A model generated the notes under the pieces. The model had not been told where the DNA came from. It worked only from the letters and a program-made list of their open reading frames with translations, and ran no database searches. From contig CAWGKI010000001.1 of assembly GCA_963823095.1 (NCBI GenBank), positions 1,426,001 through 1,490,000 on the forward strand: 64,000 nt of DNA, read 5' to 3'. The DNA is from CAIVVT01 sp963823095 (GTDB lineage: Bacteria > Acidobacteriota > Terriglobia > Bryobacterales > Bryobacteraceae). The position numbers and the translations under genes are program-made. Positions 1-8,363 of this stretch are shown one piece after another; positions within the stretch are counted from its first letter, which is position 1, and every line of letters begins with the position of its first letter.

Positions 1-266
1 ACCATCGTGTGCGAGTACGGGACTTCCAGGCGCAGAATCTCGTGGTAGTTGAGCCGCCCGTTCTCAAGCCGCGCGATCCAGTGGGTGGCGTGGACGCCCG
101 CCAGTTGCTCGCGGGTGGCCGCCACGGGCGCCAGGAAGTCTTCCGGAACGGCCACGCGCCGCCGCAATAGCAGCTCGCGGATCAGCCGGTATTTGGCCGT
201 CTGAAAAACGTGATTCCCGAAGTTCAGGTCGTAGCCTTCGCTGTAAATGATAGGGAAGGGCAGCAT
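1..266 (-). CDS. Histone deacetylase-family zinc hydrolase (AcuC-like), N-terminal part only
   Basis: The reading frame runs off the left edge of the window, so only about 88 N-terminal residues are visible. They read MLPFPIIYSEGYDLNFG, then QTAKYRLIRELL, then VHATHWIARLENG and LEVPYS. This is the typical start of bacterial class I/II HDAC-like deacetylases: a 'Y...Y' entry, then the 'KY.LI...L' helix, then 'VH...YI..L..G'. The catalytic His/Asp residues lie outside the window. The start ATG at 264-266 is preceded by a GAGAAACGGG stretch that can act as a ribosome site. It is transcribed away from mdh. Family members deacetylate acetyl-lysine (AcuC acts on acetyl-CoA synthetase) or acetylpolyamines. 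The exact substrate cannot be judged from this fragment. Confidence 0.75.
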   Translation of the reverse strand, partial: MLPFPIIYSEGYDLNFGNHVFQTAKYRLIRELLLRRRVAVPEDFLAPVAATREQLAGVHATHWIARLENGRLNYHEILRLEVPYSHTM

Positions 267-395
267 CCCGTTTCTCGCCGGCCACCGGAATGAACCTCAG
301 CCCATTCGGACTCACGCTCAGCTACGCGCTCGGACAATGGCCGCGTCTATTGTATCTCGCCCCGTGAGTATGCAATCCGCACGCTTCAGGAAGGC

Positions 396-401
396 TATAA
401 T
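396..401 (+). promoter_or_regulatory. Candidate -10 box for mdh
   Basis: A perfect TATAAT lies 74 bases upstream of the mdh start, in the 209-base gap between the leftward deacetylase gene and mdh. The matching -35 region (about 373-378, CAATCC) is poor, so this is only a candidate. The rest of the gap shows no gene. Confidence 0.35.
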
Positions 402-475
402 TCGGACTAGGCAGCCTCGTTTTGAACACCCATCGCGACCAGGCCGCCGCCGCCTCTCTTCTAGGAAGGAATCTC

Positions 476-1414
476 ATGCGTAAAAAAGTCACTGTCGTTG
501 GAGCCGGTAACGTAGGCGCCAACTGCGCGCTCCGTCTGGCCGGAAAAGAACTGGCCGATGTCGTGTTGGTTGACGTCGTGGAAGGCGTTCCCCAAGGCAA
601 GGGTCTGGACATTCTCGAGTCGGGTCCCGTCGAGGGCTACGACGTGGAGATCACGGGCGCGAACAACTACGAGCCCACCGCCAACTCCGATGTCGTGATC
701 ATGACCGCCGGCTTCCCGCGCAAGCCCGGCATGAGCCGCGACGACCTCCTGCTGGCCAATTACGAGATCGTCAAGAGCGCCACCGAGCAAGTCGCCAAGT
801 TTTCGCCCAATGCGATTCTGATCCTGGTCACCAACCCGCTCGACGCCATGTGCTGGGTCGCCTATCAGGTATCCAAGTTCTCGCGGAACCGGGTGATCGG
901 TATGGCTGGCGTCCTGGACACCGCCCGCTACCGGACGTTCCTCTCAGCCGAACTCGGCGTTTCGGTTGAGAACATCGCGGCCCTGGTGCTCGGAGGCCAC
1001 GGCGACACGATGGTGCCACTGCCCCGCTTGACCACCGTCGGCGGCATCCCGTTGACCGAACTGTTGCCGAAAGAGCGGATCGACGCCATCGTGCAGCGCA
1101 CTCGCGACGGCGGCGCCGAGATCGTGAAGTACCTCAAGACCGGCAGCGCCTACTACGCTCCGTCGGCTTCCGCGGTCGAGATGGCCGAGTCGATCCTGAA
1201 GGACAAGAAGAAAGTCCTGCCATGCGCCGCTTACCTCGAAGGCGAATATGGCCACTCGGGCATCTTCGCCGGCGTGCCGGTGAAGCTCGGCAGCAATGGT
1301 ATCGAGAAGATCTACGAGCTCGCTCTGACCGCCGACGAGAAGGCCGCTCTGGATCGCAGCGCTGCGGGCGTTCAAGAGCTGATCGACGTCCTGAAGCAGA
1401 AAGCCGGCCTCTAA
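476..1414 (+). CDS. mdh: Malate dehydrogenase (NAD-dependent, LDH/MDH family)
   Basis: Interconverts malate and oxaloacetate with NAD in the citric acid cycle, in the cytoplasm. The 312-residue protein has the Rossmann motif VTVVGAGNVG at residues 5-14 and a sugar-binding acidic residue after VVLVD. The substrate loop GFPRKPGMSRDDLL carries the arginines that select dicarboxylic acids. It also has LVTNPLDAM and the catalytic histidine in GGHGDTMVP near residue 175. Length and motifs fit the bacterial Mdh close to LDH rather than the proteobacterial type. The frame is open from 422, but ATG at 476 is chosen because AGGAAGGA sits five bases before it. It stands alone and is followed by a hairpin terminator. 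Confidence 0.97.
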   Translation: MRKKVTVVGAGNVGANCALRLAGKELADVVLVDVVEGVPQGKGLDILESGPVEGYDVEITGANNYEPTANSDVVIMTAGFPRKPGMSRDDLLLANYEIVKSATEQVAKFSPNAILILVTNPLDAMCWVAYQVSKFSRNRVIGMAGVLDTARYRTFLSAELGVSVENIAALVLGGHGDTMVPLPRLTTVGGIPLTELLPKERIDAIVQRTRDGGAEIVKYLKTGSAYYAPSASAVEMAESILKDKKKVLPCAAYLEGEYGHSGIFAGVPVKLGSNGIEKIYELALTADEKAALDRSAAGVQELIDVLKQKAGL

Positions 1415-1423
1415 TTCAGATTT

Positions 1424-1459
1424 CACGCGGCGGGAAGGCTCAGACGCCCCCGCCGCGTG
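1424..1459 (+). terminator. Hairpin terminator after mdh
   Basis: The arms CACGCGGCGGG (1424-1434) and CCCGCCGCGTG (1449-1459) form a perfect 11-bp stem with a 14-base loop, ten bases after the mdh stop. A pyrimidine-rich run follows. The upstream GTG at 1457, a possible start for the next gene, falls inside the stem, which argues for the later start used here. Confidence 0.7.
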
Positions 1460-1525
1460 TTACTCTCTCTCCAAGCCGGGGTTGACCATGATGGTCTCGC
1501 CCGGCGTGGAATCCCTCCTCGAGTC

Positions 1526-2050
1526 ATGTCAAGAACCCAGCCAGCGACCAGGGCACAGGCGCCCTCCATCAATCCGAAATACGCCTGCTACGAGATCTCC
1601 ATCCGCCCTTCTGAGATTCATCGCTGGGGCGTCTATACCGAGGAATTCATCCCCAAGGGACGCAAGGTGATCGAGTATACGGGCGAGCGCTGCAATCGCC
1701 GCGAGACCTCCAAGCGCGCCGGCGGCAAGTTGAACTACATGTTCACGCTCGACAGCTACTGGGCGCTCGACGGTAGCGTGGGCGGCAGCGGCGCAGAGTA
1801 CATCAACCACTGCTGCGATCCGAATTGCTACGCCTGGGTCTTCCGCGGCCACATCCTCTACATGGCCGCGCGCGACATCCGGGCAGGCGAAGAACTCACC
1901 ATCGATTACCACTTCGAAGCTGAGGTCGCGCCGGTGAAATGCGCCTGCGGCTCGTCGAATTGCCGCGGCACCATCAATCTCAAACCGGAGCCGAAGAAGA
2001 GAGAACCCGCTGCAAAATCGTCCAGGAAGATGAAGAAGACAAAACGCTAG
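1526..2050 (+). CDS. SET-domain lysine methyltransferase with post-SET cysteine motif
   Basis: The 174-residue protein is almost only a SET domain. An N-terminal core reads WGVYTEEFIPKGRKVIEYTGE. The knot motif EYINHCCDPNC (from about residue 91) contains the NHxC.PNC signature that binds S-adenosylmethionine, and ELTIDYHF carries the catalytic tyrosine. A post-SET motif CACGSSNC (CxCx4C, near residue 139) normally holds zinc with a cysteine of the knot. A lysine-rich tail follows. SET proteins with post-SET motifs are mainly eukaryotic but occur sporadically in bacteria, where they methylate lysines of host, DNA-binding or ribosomal proteins. The substrate here is unknown. The start is uncertain: ATG 1526 was preferred to GTG 1457, but neither has a clear ribosome site. 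Confidence 0.88.
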   Translation: MSRTQPATRAQAPSINPKYACYEISIRPSEIHRWGVYTEEFIPKGRKVIEYTGERCNRRETSKRAGGKLNYMFTLDSYWALDGSVGGSGAEYINHCCDPNCYAWVFRGHILYMAARDIRAGEELTIDYHFEAEVAPVKCACGSSNCRGTINLKPEPKKREPAAKSSRKMKKTKR

Positions 2051-2399
2051 AAGTTCGCGTTTTGCGACGTTTCCAGGTGAGAGAAATCTCTCCCTTCCGC
2101 CACTTAGTCAGCAGTTAACCCAGAAAAGCGTGATTCGGGAGGGTTCACTCCAGACTTCACTCCATTTCGGGCGAAAACCTCGTTTCGCCGCGCTGGCATT
2201 CCTGCGTCCTCACCCGCAGGATTCCTCCTCCTCCTCTGGCCAGCGCGGCGGGACAGGCCAAAAAGCTTCCAGCACCTGCCTGCAGTGAGAGGAGAATGGG
2301 AAGCGACAGCGCCATTCGCACTACGGTTCATCCCCGAAAAGGCAAACGCAACCTTCTCAGCCGAAAAGGCTTGAGTTGCGTCATGCTATTCTGTGAATC
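2051..2399. other. Intergenic stretch with no recognised gene
   Basis: This stretch of about 350 bases separates the SET gene from the TldD operon. The minus strand has a 75-codon open frame (2104-2331), but its composition looks like a chance frame and it has no family signature. Short repeats of CGAAAAGGC occur near 2333-2370. Nothing else can be supported. Confidence 0.5.
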
Positions 2400-4091
2400 G
2401 TGGTTTCGTGGGCAGGTCGAATCGCGTTCGTGACTATGTCGCTCGTCTACGCGTTGCCCGCCCAAACGAGCGCTCCGCCGCCTCCCCTCGCCGGCATTCT
2501 CAACAGCGAACTTGAGCGTAACTTCTCTGTTCTCAACAAGAAGTCCGATCCTCCGGCTTATTACATCGCCTACTCAGTAACCGACGAAGAGTCGGGGTCG
2601 ATTTCCGCGGTCCTCGGAGGAATCACGCAGGACAGCCGGAATCGACGCCGGATCGGCGAGTGCACCCTGCGCGTGGGAACTCCGGAATTCGATAACTTCC
2701 ACGTCGTCGACGGCGATCGTCCGTCTTATACCTCTTCTTCGCCACTTCCGGTGCAGGACGATCCCGCCGCGATCCGGCTGGCGTTCTGGCATATGACCGA
2801 TTCGGCGCAAAGGGCCGCCGCCCAGCGCTTCCAGCAGGTGCAGACCGCCGTCAAGAACAAGCAGGACCCGGCCCGCGCCACTGCGGATTTCAGCCTGGAG
2901 CCGGCCAACACCGCGTTCTTCGACGTTCCCAAGATCAGCGTCAATGCCGAGGAGTGGAAAGCACGCCTCCGCAAGCTCTCGATGATGTTCAAAGAGACCC
3001 CCGCCGCTATTTCCTCCACGGTGTCCCTAAGCTGGCGGCGCGAGACGAAGACGCTGGTCACCTCGGAGGGCATTCGGGAAAACCACGGCCGCACTTTCGC
3101 CACGCTCTCGATCGTCGCTCGGGGAAAGGCGCCGGACGGCGAGGATCTGGTGGCGCTCGAAACGTTCGATTCGGAAGATCCCTCGCGACTGCCCAAGGAC
3201 GACGTGCTGGCGGCTTCGATTCGAATGGCCATCGCCACGCTGGAAAAGTTGCGGAACGCGCCGCAACCGGATCCCTTCGTAGGACCGGCGATCCTGTCCG
3301 GGCGCGCCGCCGGCGTTTTTTTTCACGAGATTTTCGGACACCGGATCGAAGGCCATCGCCAATCGGATCTGCAGGAAGGCCAGACGTTTTCGGGCAGCGT
3401 GGGCAAGCCGGTCCTGCCCGAGTTCCTCACCGTCGTCTCCGACCCAACTCTGCATGCGTCGGCCGGCGCCGATTTGAACGGCTGGTATTCCTTTGACGAC
3501 GAGGGTGTCGCCGCGCGCCGCGTGACGCTGGTGGAAAACGGCGTTCTCAAAACATTCCTGCTCTCGCGTACGCCCGCACCCGGCTTCGACCGCTCGAATG
3601 GGCACGGCCGCAAGCAGACCGGCTACGAAGCGGTCTCGCGGCAGGCCAATCTGTTCGTGCTGCCCTCCAAATCGGTTTCCGAAGCCGAACTGCGCCAGAA
3701 GCTGATCGAGGAGGCCAAACGGCAGGGCAAGGCCTACGGTCTCTATTTCGACGTAGTGACCGGTGGCTACACGCAAACGCGACGCGAAAGCCTGCAGTCA
3801 TTCACCGTCATCCCACTGGTCGTATATCGCGTCTATGCCGACGGGAGGCCGGACGAACTCGTGCGCGGAGTGGACATCGTGGGAACCCCCCTGTCCAGCT
3901 TCGCGCGCATCATTGCGGCCGGTGACAAACCCGGCGTGTTCAACGGTTACTGTGGCGCGGAGTCCGGCCAGGTGCCAGTCTCGGCGGTTTCGCCGGCGCT
4001 CCTGGTCAGCGAAATCGAAATCCAACGTAAGCGCAATACCGGCGACCGGCCCCCACTCTTGACCCGTCCGACCGAGGGAGGCATCCAATGA
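2400..4091 (+). CDS. Exported TldD-like metalloprotease (HExxxH intact)
   Basis: Peptidase U62/TldD-PmbA family, 563 residues. The N-terminus (MVSWAGRIAFVTMSLVYALPAQTSA) looks like a Sec signal peptide, which differs from the cytosolic E. coli TldD. The zinc motif HEIFGH is at residues 309-314. The family elements FSGSVGKPVLPEF, DDEG, SNGHGR and a C-terminal NGYCGAESGQVPVS follow. In E. coli TldD the cysteine of that last region is the third zinc ligand, so the active site looks complete. The start is GTG at 2400, and an alternative is ATG at 2436. The stop overlaps the next gene by ATGA, so the two are probably translationally coupled. Family members cleave unfolded or modified peptides. The substrate here is unknown. 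Confidence 0.88.
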   Translation: MVSWAGRIAFVTMSLVYALPAQTSAPPPPLAGILNSELERNFSVLNKKSDPPAYYIAYSVTDEESGSISAVLGGITQDSRNRRRIGECTLRVGTPEFDNFHVVDGDRPSYTSSSPLPVQDDPAAIRLAFWHMTDSAQRAAAQRFQQVQTAVKNKQDPARATADFSLEPANTAFFDVPKISVNAEEWKARLRKLSMMFKETPAAISSTVSLSWRRETKTLVTSEGIRENHGRTFATLSIVARGKAPDGEDLVALETFDSEDPSRLPKDDVLAASIRMAIATLEKLRNAPQPDPFVGPAILSGRAAGVFFHEIFGHRIEGHRQSDLQEGQTFSGSVGKPVLPEFLTVVSDPTLHASAGADLNGWYSFDDEGVAARRVTLVENGVLKTFLLSRTPAPGFDRSNGHGRKQTGYEAVSRQANLFVLPSKSVSEAELRQKLIEEAKRQGKAYGLYFDVVTGGYTQTRRESLQSFTVIPLVVYRVYADGRPDELVRGVDIVGTPLSSFARIIAAGDKPGVFNGYCGAESGQVPVSAVSPALLVSEIEIQRKRNTGDRPPLLTRPTEGGIQ

Positions 4092-5899
4092 GACGCCTTC
4101 TTGCGACGGCTCTATTGGGCCTGACCGGCTTGCCAATGCTGCTGCCGGAAGTGCACGGCCTCGCCGCTCCACCCGCTTCGCCCACTGCCTCGCGCAAGGC
4201 CTCCGATCCGATTGAGAGCGATACGCTGCTGCGCACGATGATGCTCGAGGTCCGGCGCTCTCGCCTTCTGGTCGGCTACGGAGTTGCCCCCTACTTCGTC
4301 AGCATGGGGGTCGACGAAGGGGACAATGTGCTGCTCTCGGCGTCCCTGGGCGCTTCGTTCGCGCCGCAACGCGCCCGCTTCCGGCTCCAGATGCCTGTCG
4401 TGCGGGTTGGCTCCGCCGCGCTGGACAACACGGGCTATCTCGGCTCGGACCGCTATTCGGGCACCCGTTTCGATTCCGATCTGATCTCGTCGGACAACGA
4501 GGTGTACAGTCTGCGCTCGTCCTTCTGGCTCGGTCTGGACCGTGCCTACAAAACTGGAGTCGAGGCGTTCGGCAAAAAGCAGGCTGCTCTCAGTTACTTC
4601 TCCACGCAGGACCGGCTCCCCGATTTCCAGAGCGCCCCCCGCGTCAGCCTGGTCAGGGATCTGCGCAAGCCTGCATTCGATGAGACCCGCTGGGACGAAC
4701 GGGTCCGTGCGCTTTCGGCGGCGTTCCGCGGACGGCCGGACATCCTCTCCGCCGATTCCGAGCTGGCTTGGTCGGCGGGAGCGTTTTACTACTGCAACTC
4801 GGATGCCTCCGTGATGCGCTTCCCCGACCAGATGGCCATCCTGAAGCTGCGGGCGACAGCCGCCCTGGAGAAGGGTGGCGAGGTCTATCACGGCGTCCAG
4901 TTTGTCTCTCGCGAGCCGGCGGGATTGCCGGGAGACGCGGAACTCAAACGCGTGGCCGATGAAACGGCCGTCGAATTGAACGCGCTGGCTAAAGCGCCCG
5001 AGGGCGAGCCATATACCGGTCCCGTCCTGTTCGAGGCGCGGGCCGCGGCTCAGTTATTCGCGGAGGTCTTCGGACAGGAACTGGCCATCGTACGCAAGCC
5101 TGTCGCCGAAAAGGGCCGCGACATACCCGTGCCGGAGAGCAGCCTCGAAAACAAGCTTGGCTCGCGGGTGCTGCCTACGTGGATGAGTCTGCGGGATGAT
5201 TCGACGCGCAAGGAATGGAACGGCGTAGCTCTAGCCGGGTTCTATGAAGCGGACCTGGACGGCGTAGTGCCCGTCCCCGTAACGCTCGTGGAAAAGGGCA
5301 TTTTAAAGAGTTATCTGACGACGCGGCATCCGGTGAAGGGCGGAGGCGGATCGAACGGCCACGCTCGTATGCCAGGATCGTTCGGCGCCTTCACGGCCAG
5401 GCCGGGAAATCTCTTTGTGGAAGCGGGCGATACGGTTCCAGACGACCAGTTGAAACGGCAACTGCTGGACATGGTGAAGCAGCAAGGCAAACCGTACGCA
5501 TTGTTGGTTCGCCGCATGGACTTCCCCTCGCTCGCGCCAGGTTCTTCAATCCGCGAACTGGCCATGAGGCAGATGCGGTCGGGCGGAGGGTCGCGACTCT
5601 ACAGCTCTCCTTTGCTGGCCTATCGCCTCTATGCCGACGGTCACGAAGAGATGGTCCGGGGTCTGCGCTTCAAGAATCTCGGCGCGCGCCTGTTCCGGGA
5701 TATCCTTGCGGCGGGCTCCGCTCCAGCCGTTTTTCAGTATGTAGAGAACGGCGCGCCGATGGCACTGTCCGGCGCGGGCTCTTACATCGTGGGCTGCGCA
5801 TCGATTGCGCCGGCCGTCCTCTTCGAGGAGATGGACCTGGAGCCGGCCTCCGACGAGACCGCAAGGCCGCCATTGGTTCCCCCGCCCCCCGCAAAGTGA
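4088..5899 (+). CDS. Exported TldD/PmbA-like partner lacking the zinc motif
   Basis: This 603-residue paralogue of the preceding protein shares its overall order, for example YTGPVLFEARAAAQLF, ENKLGSRVLPTW, LEKGILKSYL..R and SNGHARMP. At the aligned metal site it reads AEVFGQ (residues 325-330) instead of HEIFGH: both histidines are lost and the glutamate is kept. The C-terminal cysteine context is also altered. It has a signal peptide (MRRLLATALLGLTGLPMLLPEVHG). In E. coli, TldD works as a heterodimer with TldE/PmbA, which likewise lacks the metal motif. Overlapping genes and matched signal peptides suggest an extracytoplasmic version of that pair (inference). Confidence 0.85.
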   Translation: MRRLLATALLGLTGLPMLLPEVHGLAAPPASPTASRKASDPIESDTLLRTMMLEVRRSRLLVGYGVAPYFVSMGVDEGDNVLLSASLGASFAPQRARFRLQMPVVRVGSAALDNTGYLGSDRYSGTRFDSDLISSDNEVYSLRSSFWLGLDRAYKTGVEAFGKKQAALSYFSTQDRLPDFQSAPRVSLVRDLRKPAFDETRWDERVRALSAAFRGRPDILSADSELAWSAGAFYYCNSDASVMRFPDQMAILKLRATAALEKGGEVYHGVQFVSREPAGLPGDAELKRVADETAVELNALAKAPEGEPYTGPVLFEARAAAQLFAEVFGQELAIVRKPVAEKGRDIPVPESSLENKLGSRVLPTWMSLRDDSTRKEWNGVALAGFYEADLDGVVPVPVTLVEKGILKSYLTTRHPVKGGGGSNGHARMPGSFGAFTARPGNLFVEAGDTVPDDQLKRQLLDMVKQQGKPYALLVRRMDFPSLAPGSSIRELAMRQMRSGGGSRLYSSPLLAYRLYADGHEEMVRGLRFKNLGARLFRDILAAGSAPAVFQYVENGAPMALSGAGSYIVGCASIAPAVLFEEMDLEPASDETARPPLVPPPPAK

Positions 5900-5905
5900 C
5901 GCTCG

Positions 5906-8245
5906 ATGGGCATTCTTTCACGCATCGTCTTCTCTGAAATTGCAACCAGTGCCTCTTTGGGGGCCGCATTGTTTCTGCTGGTTCTTTTTCTTCAGAGGGC
6001 GAGCCAGCTTTTCTCCATCCTGGTGAACAGTTCGGCAACTCCCGGAACCGTGGCGACGCTGTTCCTCCTGCTGCTGCCCGCGTCCATGCCTTTCGCCATG
6101 CCCCTGGGAGTGCTCGCGGGCACTCTGATTGCGCTCAGCCGCATGTCGAACGACGGAGAGATCATCGCCCTGCGAGCCGCTGGAGTGCCCAGCCGGCGCG
6201 TAGCTCGGCCGGTGGCGGCTTTCGCCATTCTGGCTACGATCTTTACCGGCTACTGCACGCTGTCCCTGACTCCCTGGTGCCAGGCCAAGTTGACCAGGAT
6301 CGCCAACAAAATCGCCTCTTCCCAGCTCACTTCGGACATTCAGCCGCGCATTTTCGACGAGACCTTTCCGAATACGATCCTGTACGTGAGCGATGTCCTG
6401 CCCGGCCAGCCCGTCCACTGGCGGGGCGTCTTCATGGCCGACACGACTCCCGGAGATCAACGCAAGAGCGCGGCCGTGGAGCGCGGCGAAGGCCCCCGCG
6501 TCACGCTTGCACGCGACGCCTTGGTCGAGTCCGACAAGCGCGGCAACCGGCTGCAGATGAGCCTGCTGCGCGAGAGCAGCTACGAGGCTGCCGCCGATGC
6601 GGGATCGTACTATCACGTCAACGCACCGCACGGCGAGCAAGTGCTCGAAGCGCCCGAGCGCGGCCCGCAGAAGAAGGCGGCGGTAGACGCAACTCCGACC
6701 CGCGAGTTGTTCCCAGCCGCCAAAACCTCGATAGAGGCGGCGATTGAATTGAACCGCCGCTTCGCCTTGCCACTAGCCTGCCTACTGTTGGCCCTGTCTG
6801 GTTTGCCCCTGGGGATATCCTCGAAGAAGGGCGGCAAATCGGCCGCTCTGGCCATCACCGTATTCTTCGCGTTCCTCTATTACACTTTGCTGCTCGGTCT
6901 CATCGGTCTGGCCAAGGACGGGCGGGTGACACCGGCGATGGCCGTGTGGACGCCGAACGTGGTGTTCGCCCTGATTGCCGTGCTGCTACTGTCGCGGCTG
7001 GAACTGCCGCAGTCCGGCGATCGCTTCGGCGCGCTGCGGGTCTGGGCGCTGAAACTCTGGCGACGTGTCCGGCGTTTTGCCTCGCCCGGAGGCAATGGAC
7101 AGGGCTGGGGCCACGCGCTGCCGCATGCCCGCTTCTTCCTGCTGCCCCAGATTATCGACACATACGTTATCAACTCCTTCGTTTACTACTTCGCGGTGTT
7201 GCTCGGAGGCTTCGTCGTTTTCATTGAAGTGTTCAACTTCTTCGAGTTGCTGGGGGACGTCTTCCGCAACGACATCGCTATGCGCGAAGTCCTGGAGTAC
7301 CTGTTCTTCCTCGCGCCGAAGCTGATCTACGACACTGCGCCGGTGAGCGTGCTGGTCGCTTCGCTGGTGACGTTCGGCATTCTGGCCAAGAACAACGAAA
7401 TCATCGCCCTGAAGGCTTGCGGCGTCAGCCTGTACCGGCTCGCTCTTCCGGTCCTGGTGATCACGCTCGGGATGAGCGGAGGGCTGTTCCTGTTCGATCA
7501 TTACGTGGCAACCAGGTCGAACATCATCCAGGATGGGCTGCGGAACAAGATCAAAGGCCGCGCCGTGCAGACCTACCTCAATCCAAACCGCAAGTGGATC
7601 AGGGGCAGCGCGACCGAGACGCTGCGGATCTTCTTCTACAAGCACTTCGACCAGGATCAGGGCGTGCTCGGCGGCGTTCAGATCTGGGACGTCAATCCCA
7701 CCGAGTGGAAACTGAAACGTCACCTGCTGGCCGAGCGCGCACACTGGGAGCCGTCGCTGAAATCGTGGATTTTCGAAAACGGGTGGGTCCGGGAGACCGG
7801 CAACGACAGTGACAAATTCATTCCGTTTACGGGGTCGGTTGCTACATTCAAGGAGATCGACGAGCCTCCGAGTTGGTTCCTGAAGGAAGTCAAGACTTAC
7901 AAGCAGCTCAACTTCATGCAGCTTCAGGACTACATCGCGGAACTGCGTCAGAGCGGCTTCAACACGGTGCCGCTGCAGGTGCAGTATCAGAAGAAATTCG
8001 CCGTCCCATTGTTTGTCTTCGTGATGGCTATGCTTTCCGTGCCGTTCGCGTTCATGACCGGCAGCCGCGGCGCGATGACAGGCGTCGGCGTCAGTCTCGG
8101 TGTGGCGGCGGCGTACTTCGTGTTGAACTATTTGTTCGAGCAATTGGGCGGCGCGGGGCAGTTGCCGCCTGCTCTGGCGGCTTGGGCGCCCGACGGCATT
8201 TTCGCGCTGGCCGGAGTTTGGCTGATGGCCCAGATGCGGACCTAG
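5906..8245 (+). CDS. Fused LptF-LptG lipopolysaccharide export permease
   Basis: LptF and LptG are the two membrane subunits of the LptB2FG transporter that lifts LPS out of the inner membrane. Each is normally a separate protein of about 360 residues. Here one 779-residue protein contains two successive modules. Residues 1 to about 365 have helices at the start, a periplasmic part, and helices with LSGLPLGISSKKGG. Residues about 412-779 begin IIDTYVINSFVYYFAV and include SVLVASLVTFGILAKNNEIIALKACG. The paired motif 'EI(I)ALRAAGVP / EIIALKACGVS' appears in both halves. It lies six bases after the TldD-like pair and is likely in their operon. No LptB or second LptF/G gene is in the window. Confidence 0.88.
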   Translation: MGILSRIVFSEIATSASLGAALFLLVLFLQRASQLFSILVNSSATPGTVATLFLLLLPASMPFAMPLGVLAGTLIALSRMSNDGEIIALRAAGVPSRRVARPVAAFAILATIFTGYCTLSLTPWCQAKLTRIANKIASSQLTSDIQPRIFDETFPNTILYVSDVLPGQPVHWRGVFMADTTPGDQRKSAAVERGEGPRVTLARDALVESDKRGNRLQMSLLRESSYEAAADAGSYYHVNAPHGEQVLEAPERGPQKKAAVDATPTRELFPAAKTSIEAAIELNRRFALPLACLLLALSGLPLGISSKKGGKSAALAITVFFAFLYYTLLLGLIGLAKDGRVTPAMAVWTPNVVFALIAVLLLSRLELPQSGDRFGALRVWALKLWRRVRRFASPGGNGQGWGHALPHARFFLLPQIIDTYVINSFVYYFAVLLGGFVVFIEVFNFFELLGDVFRNDIAMREVLEYLFFLAPKLIYDTAPVSVLVASLVTFGILAKNNEIIALKACGVSLYRLALPVLVITLGMSGGLFLFDHYVATRSNIIQDGLRNKIKGRAVQTYLNPNRKWIRGSATETLRIFFYKHFDQDQGVLGGVQIWDVNPTEWKLKRHLLAERAHWEPSLKSWIFENGWVRETGNDSDKFIPFTGSVATFKEIDEPPSWFLKEVKTYKQLNFMQLQDYIAELRQSGFNTVPLQVQYQKKFAVPLFVFVMAMLSVPFAFMTGSRGAMTGVGVSLGVAAAYFVLNYLFEQLGGAGQLPPALAAWAPDGIFALAGVWLMAQMRT

Positions 8246-8257
8246 TAAACTGTCCTT

Positions 8258-8306
8258 CGGAGCCGTAACGCCCTGATACAACCGCTTCCTCACGGTCGCG
8301 GCTCCG
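8258..8306 (-). repeat. Dispersed palindromic repeat, full copy
   Basis: This 49-base segment is bounded by the 8-bp inverted ends CGGAGCCG and CGGCTCCG. Read on the minus strand, its first part (CGGAGCCGCGACCGT, then a purine-rich AAGCGGTTGTA) recurs at 12873-12907. It lies between lptFG and the AddB-like gene and may end transcripts or be a mobile short repeat. Confidence 0.6.
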
Positions 8307-8363
8307 TTTCGGGGCAGCTTCAACGTTCCGATTGATTGCGAAGCTCAAGACATTGGACAACCC

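Noticed and set aside
2104..2331. Possible 75-codon gene on the minus strand before the TldD operon
   Set aside because: No ribosome site, no motif, and composition like a chance frame.
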